Assembly (NCBI RefSeq): GCF_014297575.1
Contig: NZ_CP060412.1
Span: 4,154,001 to 4,218,000, forward strand
Direction of reading: 5' to 3'
Source of the DNA: Dyella telluris
GTDB taxonomy: Bacteria; Pseudomonadota; Gammaproteobacteria; Xanthomonadales; Rhodanobacteraceae
Length of the DNA stretch: 64,000 nucleotides
Under the pieces are notes generated by a model that ran no database searches, had not been told where the DNA came from, and saw only the letters and a program-made list of their open reading frames with translations. Position 1 is the first letter of the stretch. The number at the start of each line of letters is the position of its first letter. Of this stretch, positions 1 through 8,427 are shown one piece after another. Position numbers and translations under genes: made by a program.

Positions 1-885
1 GGCGAGCGCATCGGCCTGCTCGGTCCGAACGGTGCGGGTAAATCCACGCTGGTGAAAACGCTGGTGGGCGAGCTGGCGCCGCTCGGCGGCGAACGCAAGT
101 CGCACAAGGACCTGAAGATCGGTTACTTCGCCCAGCATACGGTGGAGAGCCTGCGCGAAGGTGCTTCGCCATTCGATCACCTGCAGGACAAGGCACCGGG
201 CGTCGCTGCGCAGGCGCTGCGCGACTTCCTCGGTTCGTGGAATTTCGCAGGCGACCGCGCCTTCGAATCGGTCGATGGATTCTCCGGTGGCGAGCGCGCG
301 CGTCTGGCGCTCGCACTCATTGCGTGGGACAAGCCCAATCTGCTGCTGCTCGACGAACCGACCAACCACCTTGACCTCGACATGCGCGAAGCGCTGGCCG
401 ATGCGCTGGCGGAGTTCGACGGTGCGCTGGTGCTGGTGTCGCATGATCGCCATCTGCTGGGCCTGGTCTGCGACAGCTTCTGGCGTGTCGCCGATGGCGT
501 GGTGGAACAGTTCGATGGTGACCTGGACGACTACGCACGCTGGCTGCGCAGTCGCGGCTCCGATGCCAAGAAGAACAGGAACAAGGAAAAGGCCGAAAAC
601 AAGCCGGCCGCACCAGTGGAGACGCCGGAAGAGCGACGTCGTCGGGCCGCGGAGCAACGTGAAGGCGAGAAGACGGCGCGCCAGCGCGTGAAAAAGATCG
701 AGACCCGCATCGCCACGCTGGAAGGCGAGCTGGCGACGCTGGAAACCAAGCTGGCCGACCCTGAAACCTATAACGGCCCCACCGCCGAGATGATGCGCCT
801 GAGCCAGCGACAGACCGAGCTTCGCCGTGAGAAGGAAACGCTCGAAGTCGAGTGGCTCGGACTCTACGAACAGCTGGAGGCGTGA
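1..885 (+). CDS. yheS: ABC-F family ATPase, C-terminal part (YheS type), 5' truncated by window edge
   Basis: The frame is open from base 1 and the gene enters from the left, so only the last 294 codons are present. The second ATPase domain is visible: Walker A GPNGAGKST near codons 9-17, signature SGGERARLAL near codon 95, Walker B LLLLDEPTNHLD near codon 117 and the VSHDRHLL switch region. A charged Arg/Lys/Glu-rich linker and a coiled-coil tail follow, the C-terminal domain found in several ABC-F proteins. ABC-F proteins are soluble, lack membrane domains, and act on the ribosome (translation factors or antibiotic protection). The YheS assignment rests on the FSGGERARLALALI stretch and the tail; another ABC-F subgroup such as Uup is possible but less likely. 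The rpfE start lies 8 nt after the stop. Confidence 0.9.
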   Translation, partial: GERIGLLGPNGAGKSTLVKTLVGELAPLGGERKSHKDLKIGYFAQHTVESLREGASPFDHLQDKAPGVAAQALRDFLGSWNFAGDRAFESVDGFSGGERARLALALIAWDKPNLLLLDEPTNHLDLDMREALADALAEFDGALVLVSHDRHLLGLVCDSFWRVADGVVEQFDGDLDDYARWLRSRGSDAKKNRNKEKAENKPAAPVETPEERRRRAAEQREGEKTARQRVKKIETRIATLEGELATLETKLADPETYNGPTAEMMRLSQRQTELRREKETLEVEWLGLYEQLEA

Positions 886-893
886 GTACCCGC

Positions 894-1814
894 ATGAGCG
901 GCCAGGCGCATCACGCGATCGATCTGTGGTTGCCGGACCTCGGCCGCTTCGCGCCGGACCACCCGCTGCGCAGCCTGTTGCGCAAGGCCGATCCCCTGAC
1001 GGCTGGGCCGCGCGGTTACATGGATGGCCTTGCGGCACGTTTCGAATGGCACGGTTCGCTGCCGGCCGGCGCGCTGACGCGCGAACTGATCGCTGGCGAT
1101 GCGGGTGAAGGCACTTGGTTGTGCGCCGATCCTTCGTGGGTGCAGCCCGACCTCAATGGAGCACGCCTGCTGGCCTGCGGCCAGATGCAATTGTCCATGG
1201 ACGAGGCGGTGGCGCTCGCCGAGCCGCTGCTGCCCCTGTTCACCGAAGCGGGCATGACGCTGTGGGTATCCTCGCCCGATCACTGGCATGTACGCCTGCC
1301 GCCGAATACCGCGACGCCGGATTTCGCGGCACCGGAACAGGCGCTGGGCGAAGACTTGTACTACCACCTGCCGCAAGGGCCCGAAGGGCGCTCGTGGCGC
1401 ATCCTGCTCAACGAGGCGCAGGTGATCCTGCATCAGCACCCGTTCAATGCGGAGCGGCGCCAGCGCGGCCTGCCACCGGTCAATCACCTGTGGCTTTGGG
1501 GCGGTGGCGTGCTGCCGGGTGCCGTGCATGCGGCGTACCGGCAAGTGATCGGGGACGACCTGTTGCTCGCGGCACTGGCCAGCCAGGCCCGCGTGGACTG
1601 CCTGCCGCGCACGGAACTCACCGTATCCGCCGCTTTGCCGGGCGCGCTCATCGACCTGCAGGATCTGCCGGTGGATGACATCGCCGCGCGCTGGATGCCC
1701 AGCCTGCTCTCGCTGGCACGGCAGCACCCGGTGCAGCTCAGCTTCGCCAGTGGCGAGCGCTGGCTGCATCGCTCGTGGCATCGCCTGCGCTTCTGGCGCG
1801 GGAGCGGCCCGTGA
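894..1814 (+). CDS. rpfE: RpfE-family regulatory protein
   Basis: Protein of about 306 residues, rich in Trp, Leu and His-Pro stretches, with no catalytic motif I recognise. In Xanthomonas an RpfE-type protein is encoded directly upstream of recJ inside the rpf (regulation of pathogenicity factors) cluster. The same order here, plus the overall length, is the main support for the call. Such proteins are often annotated as phosphoglycerate mutase or as regulatory protein; the biochemical role is not established. ATG at 894 is chosen with GGAGG at 876-880. GTG at 882 and GTG at 852 are in-frame alternatives, the latter overlapping the ABC-F gene. The stop overlaps the GTG start of recJ, so the two are translationally coupled. 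Confidence 0.72.
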   Translation: MSGQAHHAIDLWLPDLGRFAPDHPLRSLLRKADPLTAGPRGYMDGLAARFEWHGSLPAGALTRELIAGDAGEGTWLCADPSWVQPDLNGARLLACGQMQLSMDEAVALAEPLLPLFTEAGMTLWVSSPDHWHVRLPPNTATPDFAAPEQALGEDLYYHLPQGPEGRSWRILLNEAQVILHQHPFNAERRQRGLPPVNHLWLWGGGVLPGAVHAAYRQVIGDDLLLAALASQARVDCLPRTELTVSAALPGALIDLQDLPVDDIAARWMPSLLSLARQHPVQLSFASGERWLHRSWHRLRFWRGSGP

Positions 1815-3526
1815 AGCGGGTCGACGTTCGCCGGCGCGCTGCGCAGGGCGTGCCCACGGGCTGGGGTCTGGACGTCCATCCGGTCTTGCAGCAGGTGTTC
1901 GCCGTGCGGGGCGTATTTTCGCCGGCAGACGCGGAGTACCGCCTTGCGCGTCTGCTGTCGCCGCAGCAGTTGGGTGGACTCGACCAGGCGGTCGCCTTGC
2001 TGTCCGAGGCGATTCGCGATGACTGGTCCATCCTCATCGCGGGCGATTACGACTGCGACGGCGCCACCGGCACCGCGGTGGCGGTGCGCGGCCTGCGCAT
2101 GCTGGGAGCGCGCCATGTCGATTACGTGGTGCCCAATCGCTTCATCCATGGCTATGGCCTGAGTCCTGCCCTGGTCGAGTCGCTGCAGCCTGTGCCGCAG
2201 CTGATCGTGACCGTGGACAACGGCGTCGCCAGCGTGGCCGGCGTGGCCGCGGCGCAGGCGCGCGGCATGCGCGTGATCGTCACGGATCATCACCTCCCGG
2301 GCGACCAGTTGCCGGCCGCCGACGCCATGGTCAATCCCAACCTGGGTGGTGACGCATTCCCCAGCAAGGCGCTGGCCGGGGTGGGCGTCATGTTCTACCT
2401 GCTGCTGGCGTTGCGCGCCTCGTTGCGTGATCAGGGCGCATTCCCGGCCGGCGCCGAGCCGGACCTCTCCGTGCTGCTCGACCTGGTGGCCGTGGGCACG
2501 GTGGCGGATCTGGTGCCGCTGGATTTCAACAATCGCGTGCTGGTGGAAGCCGGCATGCGGCGCGTGCGCAGCGGGCGTGGCCATGCCGGCGTGATGGCAC
2601 TGGTGGAGGCAAGCAAGCGCAGCGCAGCCGTGCTGTGCGCCAGCGACCTGGGCTTTGCCATCGGCCCTCGCCTGAACGCGGCGGGCCGGCTGGAAGACAT
2701 GCGTATCGGCGTCGAGTGCCTGCTGACGGACGACCCGGTGCAGGCGCGTCGCTACGCCGATCTGCTCAGTTCGATCAACCAGGAGCGACGCGAACTGCAG
2801 GCATCCATGGTGGCCGAGGCCGAAGTGATGGTGTCGCGCGCGGCCGATATCGATGCGGTGGGCGTGGCCCTGTTCGAGCCCAGCTGGCACGCCGGTGTGG
2901 TGGGGTTGGTGGCGTCGAAACTGAAGGAGCGCCTGCATCGCCCGGTGATTGCTTTTGCGCCGGCTAACGATGACATGCCGGACGAGCTGCGCGGTTCGGC
3001 ACGCTCCATCGCCGGGTTTCATATCCGCGACGCGTTGGCGATGATCGACGCGCGCCACCCCGGCTTGATCGCCCGTTTCGGTGGGCACGCCATGGCGGCC
3101 GGACTCAGTCTGCGCACGGAAGACTACCCGCGCTTTGCCGAAGCTTTTGATGCCATCGCGCGCGAGTGGCTCGACGACGATCACCTGCAAGCCGTCCAAC
3201 TCACCGATGGCGAGCTGCCTCCCGGCGCGGCAACGCTGGAGCTCGCTCGCCAGTTGCGCGAGGCGGGTCCGTGGGGACAGGCATTCCCGGAACCCCTTTT
3301 CGACAACATATTCGAATGCGCCAGCTGGCGCGTGATGGGCGAAAAGCATCTTCGCCTCAGCCTGCGCGATCCGCGCGACGGCTCCGTGCATGATGCGGTG
3401 ATGTTCAATGCCTACGAAGGCACGCCACCACCGCTGGTGTTGCGCGCGGTGTACGAACTTGGGATCAACGACTGGCAGGGCAGGGAATCCGCTCGTCTGA
3501 TGCTGCGCTACATCGAAGCACTTTAA
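1811..3526 (+). CDS. recJ: Single-stranded-DNA-specific 5'-3' exonuclease RecJ
   Basis: Protein of 571 residues, normal for RecJ, which degrades single-stranded DNA 5' to 3' in RecF-pathway recombination, mismatch repair and base-excision repair. DHH-domain motifs are in order: AGDYDCDGATGT near residue 79, VTVDNG, VTDHHLPG (the DHH motif) and a later DLVAVGTVADLVPL segment. The DHHA1 part carries the FGGHAMAAGLSL motif near residue 420, and an OB-fold-like C-terminus follows. GTG at 1811 overlaps the rpfE stop (GTGA) with a purine-rich GGGAGCGG just upstream. An in-frame start at 1775 would intrude further into rpfE and is less likely. A 635-aa frame on the opposite strand is a composition shadow. 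Confidence 0.96.
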   Translation: MKRVDVRRRAAQGVPTGWGLDVHPVLQQVFAVRGVFSPADAEYRLARLLSPQQLGGLDQAVALLSEAIRDDWSILIAGDYDCDGATGTAVAVRGLRMLGARHVDYVVPNRFIHGYGLSPALVESLQPVPQLIVTVDNGVASVAGVAAAQARGMRVIVTDHHLPGDQLPAADAMVNPNLGGDAFPSKALAGVGVMFYLLLALRASLRDQGAFPAGAEPDLSVLLDLVAVGTVADLVPLDFNNRVLVEAGMRRVRSGRGHAGVMALVEASKRSAAVLCASDLGFAIGPRLNAAGRLEDMRIGVECLLTDDPVQARRYADLLSSINQERRELQASMVAEAEVMVSRAADIDAVGVALFEPSWHAGVVGLVASKLKERLHRPVIAFAPANDDMPDELRGSARSIAGFHIRDALAMIDARHPGLIARFGGHAMAAGLSLRTEDYPRFAEAFDAIAREWLDDDHLQAVQLTDGELPPGAATLELARQLREAGPWGQAFPEPLFDNIFECASWRVMGEKHLRLSLRDPRDGSVHDAVMFNAYEGTPPPLVLRAVYELGINDWQGRESARLMLRYIEAL

Positions 3527-3598
3527 GGCGACACGGACCGCAGGTCGCCGTCGTCATGATGTCTGCTGGCGATACGTGATCGGTTTTGCCTTGACCGA

Positions 3599-4765
3599 TC
3601 AGACGAGCAAACCGATCAGGTGAGTCAGCAGTACCTTGGTAGGGATCGCCGCAAGCCAGATCGGTGCAAAGGGAACGAGCGTGGCAATGGCCACCGACGC
3701 AGCGACGCGCGGATCGAACAACGTGGGCTGCATGGCATAGACGTTGGCGGCCACGCTGTAAAGGTCGGTGGTCGCCGAGAAATCCGGCTCGGACAATGCC
3801 GACGTGTCGACGGTTTTCTTGCCATCCAGCCATTTCGCTTCGAACTCTGCGCCCACCTGCCTGGCCAAGGCGCCGTACTCGAACACGCCGCGGCGCCGGG
3901 TGAGCATCAGCGTTCGCGCGAAAAGCAGGGGCGGACTGATCAGCAAGGCGACCACCACGATGGCTGTCGCCACCGGAACGGCGATGTGATCCATCGGATC
4001 GAGATGCAGGTGGACCACTTCATTGCCCAACGTGCCCGCCGTGAGGACGCCGATGGCAAAGGCCAGGGGCGCGAAAATGCGTGGCGACAGCGCGACGAAC
4101 TCCAGTCCTGCCGCCTTGTCAGGATGGGAGGGCACGAGGCGGAGTTGCATGCGCGAGAGCAAATGCAGGAAGCGCATCCAGACGCCCAGCCGCCATAACC
4201 AGCTGAGAATGAGCCCAAGCACCAGGGGGGAGCTCACCAATAGATTCCACCAGCCTGCCACGGAGAGGTTGAGCGGCCCGTCGGCGCGTTGCCAGTCGAG
4301 CAGCGCCTGGGGCGATATCGTGACGCCGATGGTGATCACCAGCGAGTAGACGACGATGGCCATGCCGAGCGACGGCCACACGCCCAGGCTCATGCGTCTG
4401 GCCGATGCAATGGCTTCGTCGAAGCGTTGCCGGTCGTCGGGAAGCACCAGGCCAGAGTGCACGAAGTACTGTGCGATGGCTTCCAGCCGGGGCAGGATGA
4501 TGTAGTCCGACAGGATCAGGATAGGCACGGCCAGCAGGAAGCGCGCATACGCCGCCACATCACTGAAAAAACCCGCTGACGATGAGCTGTGCAGGAACAG
4601 CCATTCCACCAGGCAAATAATGGCCAACGGCAGCCAGCCGATGGCCACGGCGAAAAGGATGCGCCGGCCCGCTTCGGCACGATGTTCCGGCTTGATCAGG
4701 CGCATGCGCCTGAGCACGGTAACGTGGCGCGCCTCGTCGAAGATGCCCTTGCCAGCATCACTCAT
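3599..4765 (-). CDS. Conserved multi-span inner-membrane protein of unknown function
   Basis: Protein of 388 residues with about six hydrophobic segments (near residues 33-53, 72-92, 130-150, 180-200, 230-250 and 270-290) and one more at the C-terminus. The N-terminus is charged and cytoplasmic-looking. A loop around residues 95-125 and a soluble stretch around 300-345 separate the spans. I recognise no enzymatic or transporter motif. It lies 35 nt downstream of the outer-membrane protein gene on the same strand and may be cotranscribed with it, which hints at an envelope role but does not show one. The 72-nt gap to the end of recJ holds only a weak 6-bp hairpin (3528-3549). Confidence 0.8.
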   Translation of the reverse strand: MSDAGKGIFDEARHVTVLRRMRLIKPEHRAEAGRRILFAVAIGWLPLAIICLVEWLFLHSSSSAGFFSDVAAYARFLLAVPILILSDYIILPRLEAIAQYFVHSGLVLPDDRQRFDEAIASARRMSLGVWPSLGMAIVVYSLVITIGVTISPQALLDWQRADGPLNLSVAGWWNLLVSSPLVLGLILSWLWRLGVWMRFLHLLSRMQLRLVPSHPDKAAGLEFVALSPRIFAPLAFAIGVLTAGTLGNEVVHLHLDPMDHIAVPVATAIVVVALLISPPLLFARTLMLTRRRGVFEYGALARQVGAEFEAKWLDGKKTVDTSALSEPDFSATTDLYSVAANVYAMQPTLFDPRVAASVAIATLVPFAPIWLAAIPTKVLLTHLIGLLV

Positions 4766-4800
4766 TGAATGGAACTCCCTTGCGTCGCGATGGAATGCGA

Positions 4801-5649
4801 TCAGAAGTTCCAGTTCACGCTGAAGGTGGGACCCGCGAGGTTGAGATCCTCGATGAACTTGTTGCTGCTGTTCTGGCTGTAGTGAATGTCGCGGTAGGAG
4901 AACGAGATGTCGCCCCAGTCAAAGCCATACGCGACGCCTGCGCTGAGCTTGTAGCTCGTATTGCCGTCGCCGCCGCCAAAATCAAGGTAATAGGGGAAGA
5001 ACCAGCGCTTGTTTTCGAACGGTGACCAGTTGCCGCGTATGCCGACGATGGCATCCGTGGCGTGCATCTGGTTGGCCAGATGACCGCTGTTGGCAATATT
5101 GATGTTGCCCGCGTTGCCGTTGAGCGAGAGATCCCAGTTGAGGTTGCCCTTGACCCACAGGTAGCGCATGCCGAACAGCAGGTCGATGAAACCCTGGCCG
5201 GAATGGCTCAAGGTGTACAGGCCTGCCAGGTTCACCATGCCGCCCTTCAGGCCCCACCGCGTATTCAAGTTGGCTGAAGCGCCAAAGCGATCTCCGCCGA
5301 TGTTGCTGAAGCGCCCTTCTTCATTGGAGAACTTCACCCAGTCGAGATCGCCATACATACCCCAGTCGCCTTTGCGCACGGTGCCATCGAGCATGAGCGC
5401 GCCGCTGAGATAGGAGAAAATGTTGTTGTCCGTCTTCGACGTGACTTCGCCGCCGTTGTTGGGAAGCTGGTAGCGCGTCTCCGCGCTGATGCCAGGCAAC
5501 CAGATATAGGGTTGGATGTTGCCATGCCAGTTGCCGTCCCAGAAATCAGGGGTGTCGGCGCGTGCAGCGGGAGCCGCCAAACCTGCGGCAAGCGCCATGC
5601 CAAGAGCGATCAGGGAGAGTTTGGGATGTGCAATAACGGCGCGGCGCAT
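4801..5649 (-). CDS. Outer-membrane beta-barrel protein (porin-like)
   Basis: Protein of 282 residues. An N-terminal signal peptide (basic start, hydrophobic core ALGMALAAGLAAPAARA, cleavage likely after ARA near residue 27) is followed by alternating-hydrophobicity strands with many aromatic residues and Asn/Gly turns. The chain ends in Phe (FSVNWNF), the terminal aromatic recognised by the BAM machinery. Motifs such as NIQPYIWLPGISAE and the phenylalanine end resemble a family of uncharacterised porin-like proteins. ATG at 5649 is chosen because the signal peptide starts there and AAAGGGA precedes it; the frame stays open upstream to 5811. The substrate is unknown. The 234-bp gap to the divergent DUF3300 gene holds regulatory-looking elements. 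Confidence 0.82.
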   Translation of the reverse strand: MRRAVIAHPKLSLIALGMALAAGLAAPAARADTPDFWDGNWHGNIQPYIWLPGISAETRYQLPNNGGEVTSKTDNNIFSYLSGALMLDGTVRKGDWGMYGDLDWVKFSNEEGRFSNIGGDRFGASANLNTRWGLKGGMVNLAGLYTLSHSGQGFIDLLFGMRYLWVKGNLNWDLSLNGNAGNINIANSGHLANQMHATDAIVGIRGNWSPFENKRWFFPYYLDFGGGDGNTSYKLSAGVAYGFDWGDISFSYRDIHYSQNSSNKFIEDLNLAGPTFSVNWNF

Positions 5650-5733
5650 GGCGAGTGATCCCTTTGAATTGGTGCGCTTATGTTGAGACTTTTCGCAAAC
5701 ATCACACAGCGAACGATTACCTAATTGCTCTTG

Positions 5734-5745
5734 CGTAATTTTACG
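5734..5745. promoter_or_regulatory. Palindrome CGTAA-TT-TTACG between divergent envelope genes
   Basis: A perfect 12-bp dyad, CGTAATTTTACG, lies 85 nt from the porin-like start (5649) and about 140 nt from the DUF3300 start. The surrounding 17 bases (5733-5749) match the TRGGTRNTTTTACKTAG motif described below at about 12 positions. Role as an operator is inferred from symmetry, position and recurrence of the TTTTAC core. Confidence 0.4.
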
Positions 5746-5780
5746 AAACGCAGGCAATGGAAGGCACTGCGCTAAAGGGC

Positions 5781-5797
5781 TAGGTAGTTTTACGTAG
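5781..5797 (+). promoter_or_regulatory. Shared 17-bp motif, copy 1 (upstream of DUF3300 operon)
   Basis: The sequence is TAGGTAGTTTTACGTAG. The last base is 86 nt upstream of the DUF3300 ATG. Closely similar 17-mers occur at 8317-8333 and 14309-14325, each 84-94 nt upstream of a start codon. Conserved spacing and sequence suggest a binding site for one transcription factor, plausibly one of the nearby NarL-type regulators. The recurrence is read directly from the sequence; the regulator is inferred. Confidence 0.5.
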
Positions 5798-5883
5798 TCT
5801 TGATACCGCACAAATGCAGTGGCAAATCGCGGCTCCGAACAGTCAAGCTATGACAACCGCAAGGGCGGTATGGGAGCGGCACC

Positions 5884-7350
5884 ATGAAGACGATCATGCG
5901 TTACAGGTTCCTGAAGACGTGCCTGTGGTGTTTTGCGTTGGTGCCATTTGTCCTGTCGGGCACGGCACACGCGCAAGCAAGTCAGGCGCAAGCCCAGGCA
6001 AGTCAGGCGAATGCCCAACCTCAGGGTCAAAGTCAGAAGATCTACAACAACCAGCAGCTCGACCAGATGCTGGCGCCGGTTGCGCTCTATCCGGATTCAT
6101 TGCTCTCCCAGATATTCATGGCCACCACGTACCCGAGCGACGTGGCCGAGGCGGCGGCATGGTCAGCGGCCAATCCCAAGGCCCAGGGTGATGACGCGAT
6201 CAAGCAGATCAACACCAAGCCATGGGACCCCAGTGTGCAATCGCTGGTGGCGTTCCCACAGGTGCTGGCGCAGATGAAACAACACCCGGATTGGGTGCAG
6301 AACATGGGTGATGCCTTTCTCGCCCAGCCGGACGACGTTATGGCCTCCGTGCAGCGCCTGCGCAATCAGGCCAAGGCAGCAGGCAATCTGTCGTCGACAT
6401 CGCAGCAGAAGGTGGTCGAGAAGACGGCACCGCAGCAATCGGGCGGCACGGCCACCTACATCCAGATCGAACCCGCGGACCCGCAGGTGGTGTACGTGCC
6501 GCAGTACAACCCGACCGTGGTCTATGGCACCTGGCCTTACCCAGCCTATCCGCCGACGTATTGGCCGCCGCCGTATGGTTATTACGGTTATTACCCGGGG
6601 CAGGCGCTGGCCGCTGGCCTGGCTTTCGGTGCGGGTATCGCCATTACCGGCGCGCTGTGGGGTAACTGCAACTGGGGCGGTGGTGACGTGGACATCAACG
6701 TCAATCGCTACAACAGCGTGAACAACGTCAACAATCGCATCTCCGGCAATGGGAACCAGCGTTGGAACCATAACCCGGACAACCGGCGCGGCACGCCGTA
6801 TCGCGATCAGGGCAGCCGCCAGCGCTTCGACCAGGGGCGTGGTGGCGCGCAGCAGCGTGAGGCCTTCCGTGGTCGCGACTCGCAGATGGATGCGAACCGT
6901 CAGCGCTCGCTGCAGAGCTTCGACCGCAGCACCAACAATGGTTCGTCCATGGCCGCTCGTCGCGGTGCCGGAGAAACAGGTTCGCAGCTCAATCGGCCTT
7001 CCGGGGATAATCGAATGGGCCAGGGTGGTGCGGGCGAACGCGGCAATATCGGTGGTGGCGAGCGCGGCAATGCCGGTGGTGGCAACCGCCAGGGTGACTT
7101 CGGTGGTGGCAATCGGCAGGCGGGTGGCGGTGAGTTCGGTGGGCGGCAGCAGGGTGCCAGTGCCCGCAACAACGCCTTCAGTGGCTCGCAGTCACCCGGC
7201 TCGTCGCGCTCGCAAATGAATCGTGGACAGTCCAGCCAACGCTCCATGTCGCAGTCCCGTGGTGCCGGTGGTGGTGGCGGTCGACAGATGTCGCGCCCAG
7301 CGCCCAGCCGGGGCGGCGGTGGTGGCGGGCGTCGCCGGATAGGAGTCTGA
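5884..7350 (+). CDS. DUF3300 family exported protein with Gly/Arg/Gln-rich tail
   Basis: Protein of 488 residues. Signal peptide at residues 1-31 ending in GTAHAQ, then a Gln/Ala-rich spacer. The DUF3300 domain spans about residues 55-260 and starts with LDQMLAPVALYPDSLLSQI, with PSDVAEAAAWSAANP, WDPSVQSLVAFPQVL and VVYVPQYNPTVVYG as family-typical stretches. A Pro/Tyr-rich segment and a Gly-rich hydrophobic stretch (AAGLAFGAGIAITGALWG) follow. The last 200 residues are low complexity (Asn, Gly, Arg, Gln, Ser) and end in a Gly-Arg run. Function is unknown; location should be periplasm or envelope. The next gene (DUF2950) starts 3 nt after the stop, and these two domains are known to be encoded side by side in proteobacteria. 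A copy of the shared 17-bp motif lies upstream. Confidence 0.88.
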   Translation: MKTIMRYRFLKTCLWCFALVPFVLSGTAHAQASQAQAQASQANAQPQGQSQKIYNNQQLDQMLAPVALYPDSLLSQIFMATTYPSDVAEAAAWSAANPKAQGDDAIKQINTKPWDPSVQSLVAFPQVLAQMKQHPDWVQNMGDAFLAQPDDVMASVQRLRNQAKAAGNLSSTSQQKVVEKTAPQQSGGTATYIQIEPADPQVVYVPQYNPTVVYGTWPYPAYPPTYWPPPYGYYGYYPGQALAAGLAFGAGIAITGALWGNCNWGGGDVDINVNRYNSVNNVNNRISGNGNQRWNHNPDNRRGTPYRDQGSRQRFDQGRGGAQQREAFRGRDSQMDANRQRSLQSFDRSTNNGSSMAARRGAGETGSQLNRPSGDNRMGQGGAGERGNIGGGERGNAGGGNRQGDFGGGNRQAGGGEFGGRQQGASARNNAFSGSQSPGSSRSQMNRGQSSQRSMSQSRGAGGGGGRQMSRPAPSRGGGGGGRRRIGV

Positions 7351-7352
7351 CC

Positions 7353-8258
7353 ATGAATCGCAAATCGTGGACACTTCGCCTCGTGCTGGCTCTGACGCTG
7401 TGGTCGGGCGGCGCGGTTTCTTCCCTGGCTCTTGCGCAGGAGACCAATTATCCAACGGCCGAAGCGGCTTCCGATGCCTTCGTCAAGGCGTTGCGTGACG
7501 GCGACAAGCCGGTGCTGGTCAAGGTGCTCGGCGCCAACTGGAAAGACTATATTCCCACCGATGGCATCGATCGCGACGATGTGGACTTGTTCCTCAAGCG
7601 ATACGACGAGAGCCACAAGATCGAGACGGCGGATGGCGAAACGCACCTGAGCGTCGGTTCGGACAATTGGGTTCTGCCATTGCCGCTGGTGCAGGGAAAG
7701 GGCGGCTGGCACTTTGATGTGAAGAAGGGTGCGGAAGAGATACGCGAGCGCCGCATTGGTGCCAACGAACTGGCAGTCGAACAGGTAATGCTCGCCTATT
7801 ACGACGCGCAACGCGAATACGCGAGCGAGGATCGCGATGGCGACAAGGTGCTGCAGTACGCCCAGAAGCTAAGGAGCAGTCCCGGCAAACAGGATGGTTT
7901 GTATTGGCCGGCTACGGGCAGCGAGCCAGCCAGTCCGCTGGGCGAGCGATTTGCAGTCAAGGACACCGGCAAGTCGGACTTTCATGGTTACCACTACCGC
8001 ATCCTCACCTCGCAGGGACCGTCGGCACCTGGCGGCGCGTACAACTACGTCGTGGGCAACCGCATGACCAGCGGCTTCGCACTCATTGCGTGGCCCGCCG
8101 AGTACGGTGATACCGGCGTGATGAGTTTCATGGTGAGTCACGATGGCGAGGTCTTCGAGAAAGACCTTGGCAAGAATGGGGCGACGACAGCGGCGTCGAT
8201 GAAATCGTTCGATCCGGACAGCAGCTGGAAACAGGTGGACGAATCACCGGCCAATTGA
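7353..8258 (+). CDS. DUF2950 family exported protein
   Basis: Protein of 301 residues with a signal peptide (residues 1-29, ending SLALAQ). The mature part carries the DUF2950 pattern: YPTAEAASDAFVKALRDGD near the start, WHFDVKKGAEEIRERRIGANEL in the middle, then FHGYHYRILTSQG, GFALIAWPAEYGDTGVMSF and VFEKDLG near the end. The biochemical role is unknown. The start lies 3 nt after the DUF3300 stop, so the two are almost certainly one transcript, and the factor-independent terminator at 8286-8317 closes the unit. Pairing with DUF3300 points to a shared envelope function. Confidence 0.9.
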   Translation: MNRKSWTLRLVLALTLWSGGAVSSLALAQETNYPTAEAASDAFVKALRDGDKPVLVKVLGANWKDYIPTDGIDRDDVDLFLKRYDESHKIETADGETHLSVGSDNWVLPLPLVQGKGGWHFDVKKGAEEIRERRIGANELAVEQVMLAYYDAQREYASEDRDGDKVLQYAQKLRSSPGKQDGLYWPATGSEPASPLGERFAVKDTGKSDFHGYHYRILTSQGPSAPGGAYNYVVGNRMTSGFALIAWPAEYGDTGVMSFMVSHDGEVFEKDLGKNGATTAASMKSFDPDSSWKQVDESPAN

Positions 8259-8285
8259 TTCGCCCGATCACGACGAGGGAACGAT

Positions 8286-8317
8286 AGGGCGCATCCCAAG
8301 GGTGCGCCCTTTTTTTT
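8286..8317 (+). terminator. Rho-independent terminator of the DUF3300-DUF2950 operon
   Basis: Stem AGGGCGCA / TGCGCCCT (8 bp) with an 8-nt loop, followed directly by a run of seven or more T. It lies 28 nt after the DUF2950 stop. The T run abuts the next copy of the 17-bp motif. Confidence 0.9.
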
Positions 8318-8333
8318 AGGTGCTTTTACTTAG
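8317..8333 (+). promoter_or_regulatory. Shared 17-bp motif, copy 2 (upstream of BamA/TamA-like gene)
   Basis: The sequence is TAGGTGCTTTTACTTAG, differing from copy 1 at three positions. Its last base is 94 nt upstream of the ATG at 8428. It begins on the last T of the preceding terminator, so the spacing between transcription units is minimal. Operator role is inferred. Confidence 0.5.
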
Positions 8334-8427
8334 GATTGCTCCGAGTATTTGCGCTGTCCGGTCGAGGCCTGATTCGGCAAAGTCGATTCCACTTGGGTGA
8401 CAACGTCGACTGACCGGTGGAGTGTTG

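Noticed and set aside
1484..3391. 635-codon minus-strand frame opposite recJ
   Set aside because: His/Arg/Gly-rich shadow; recJ has all DHH motifs in the opposite direction.
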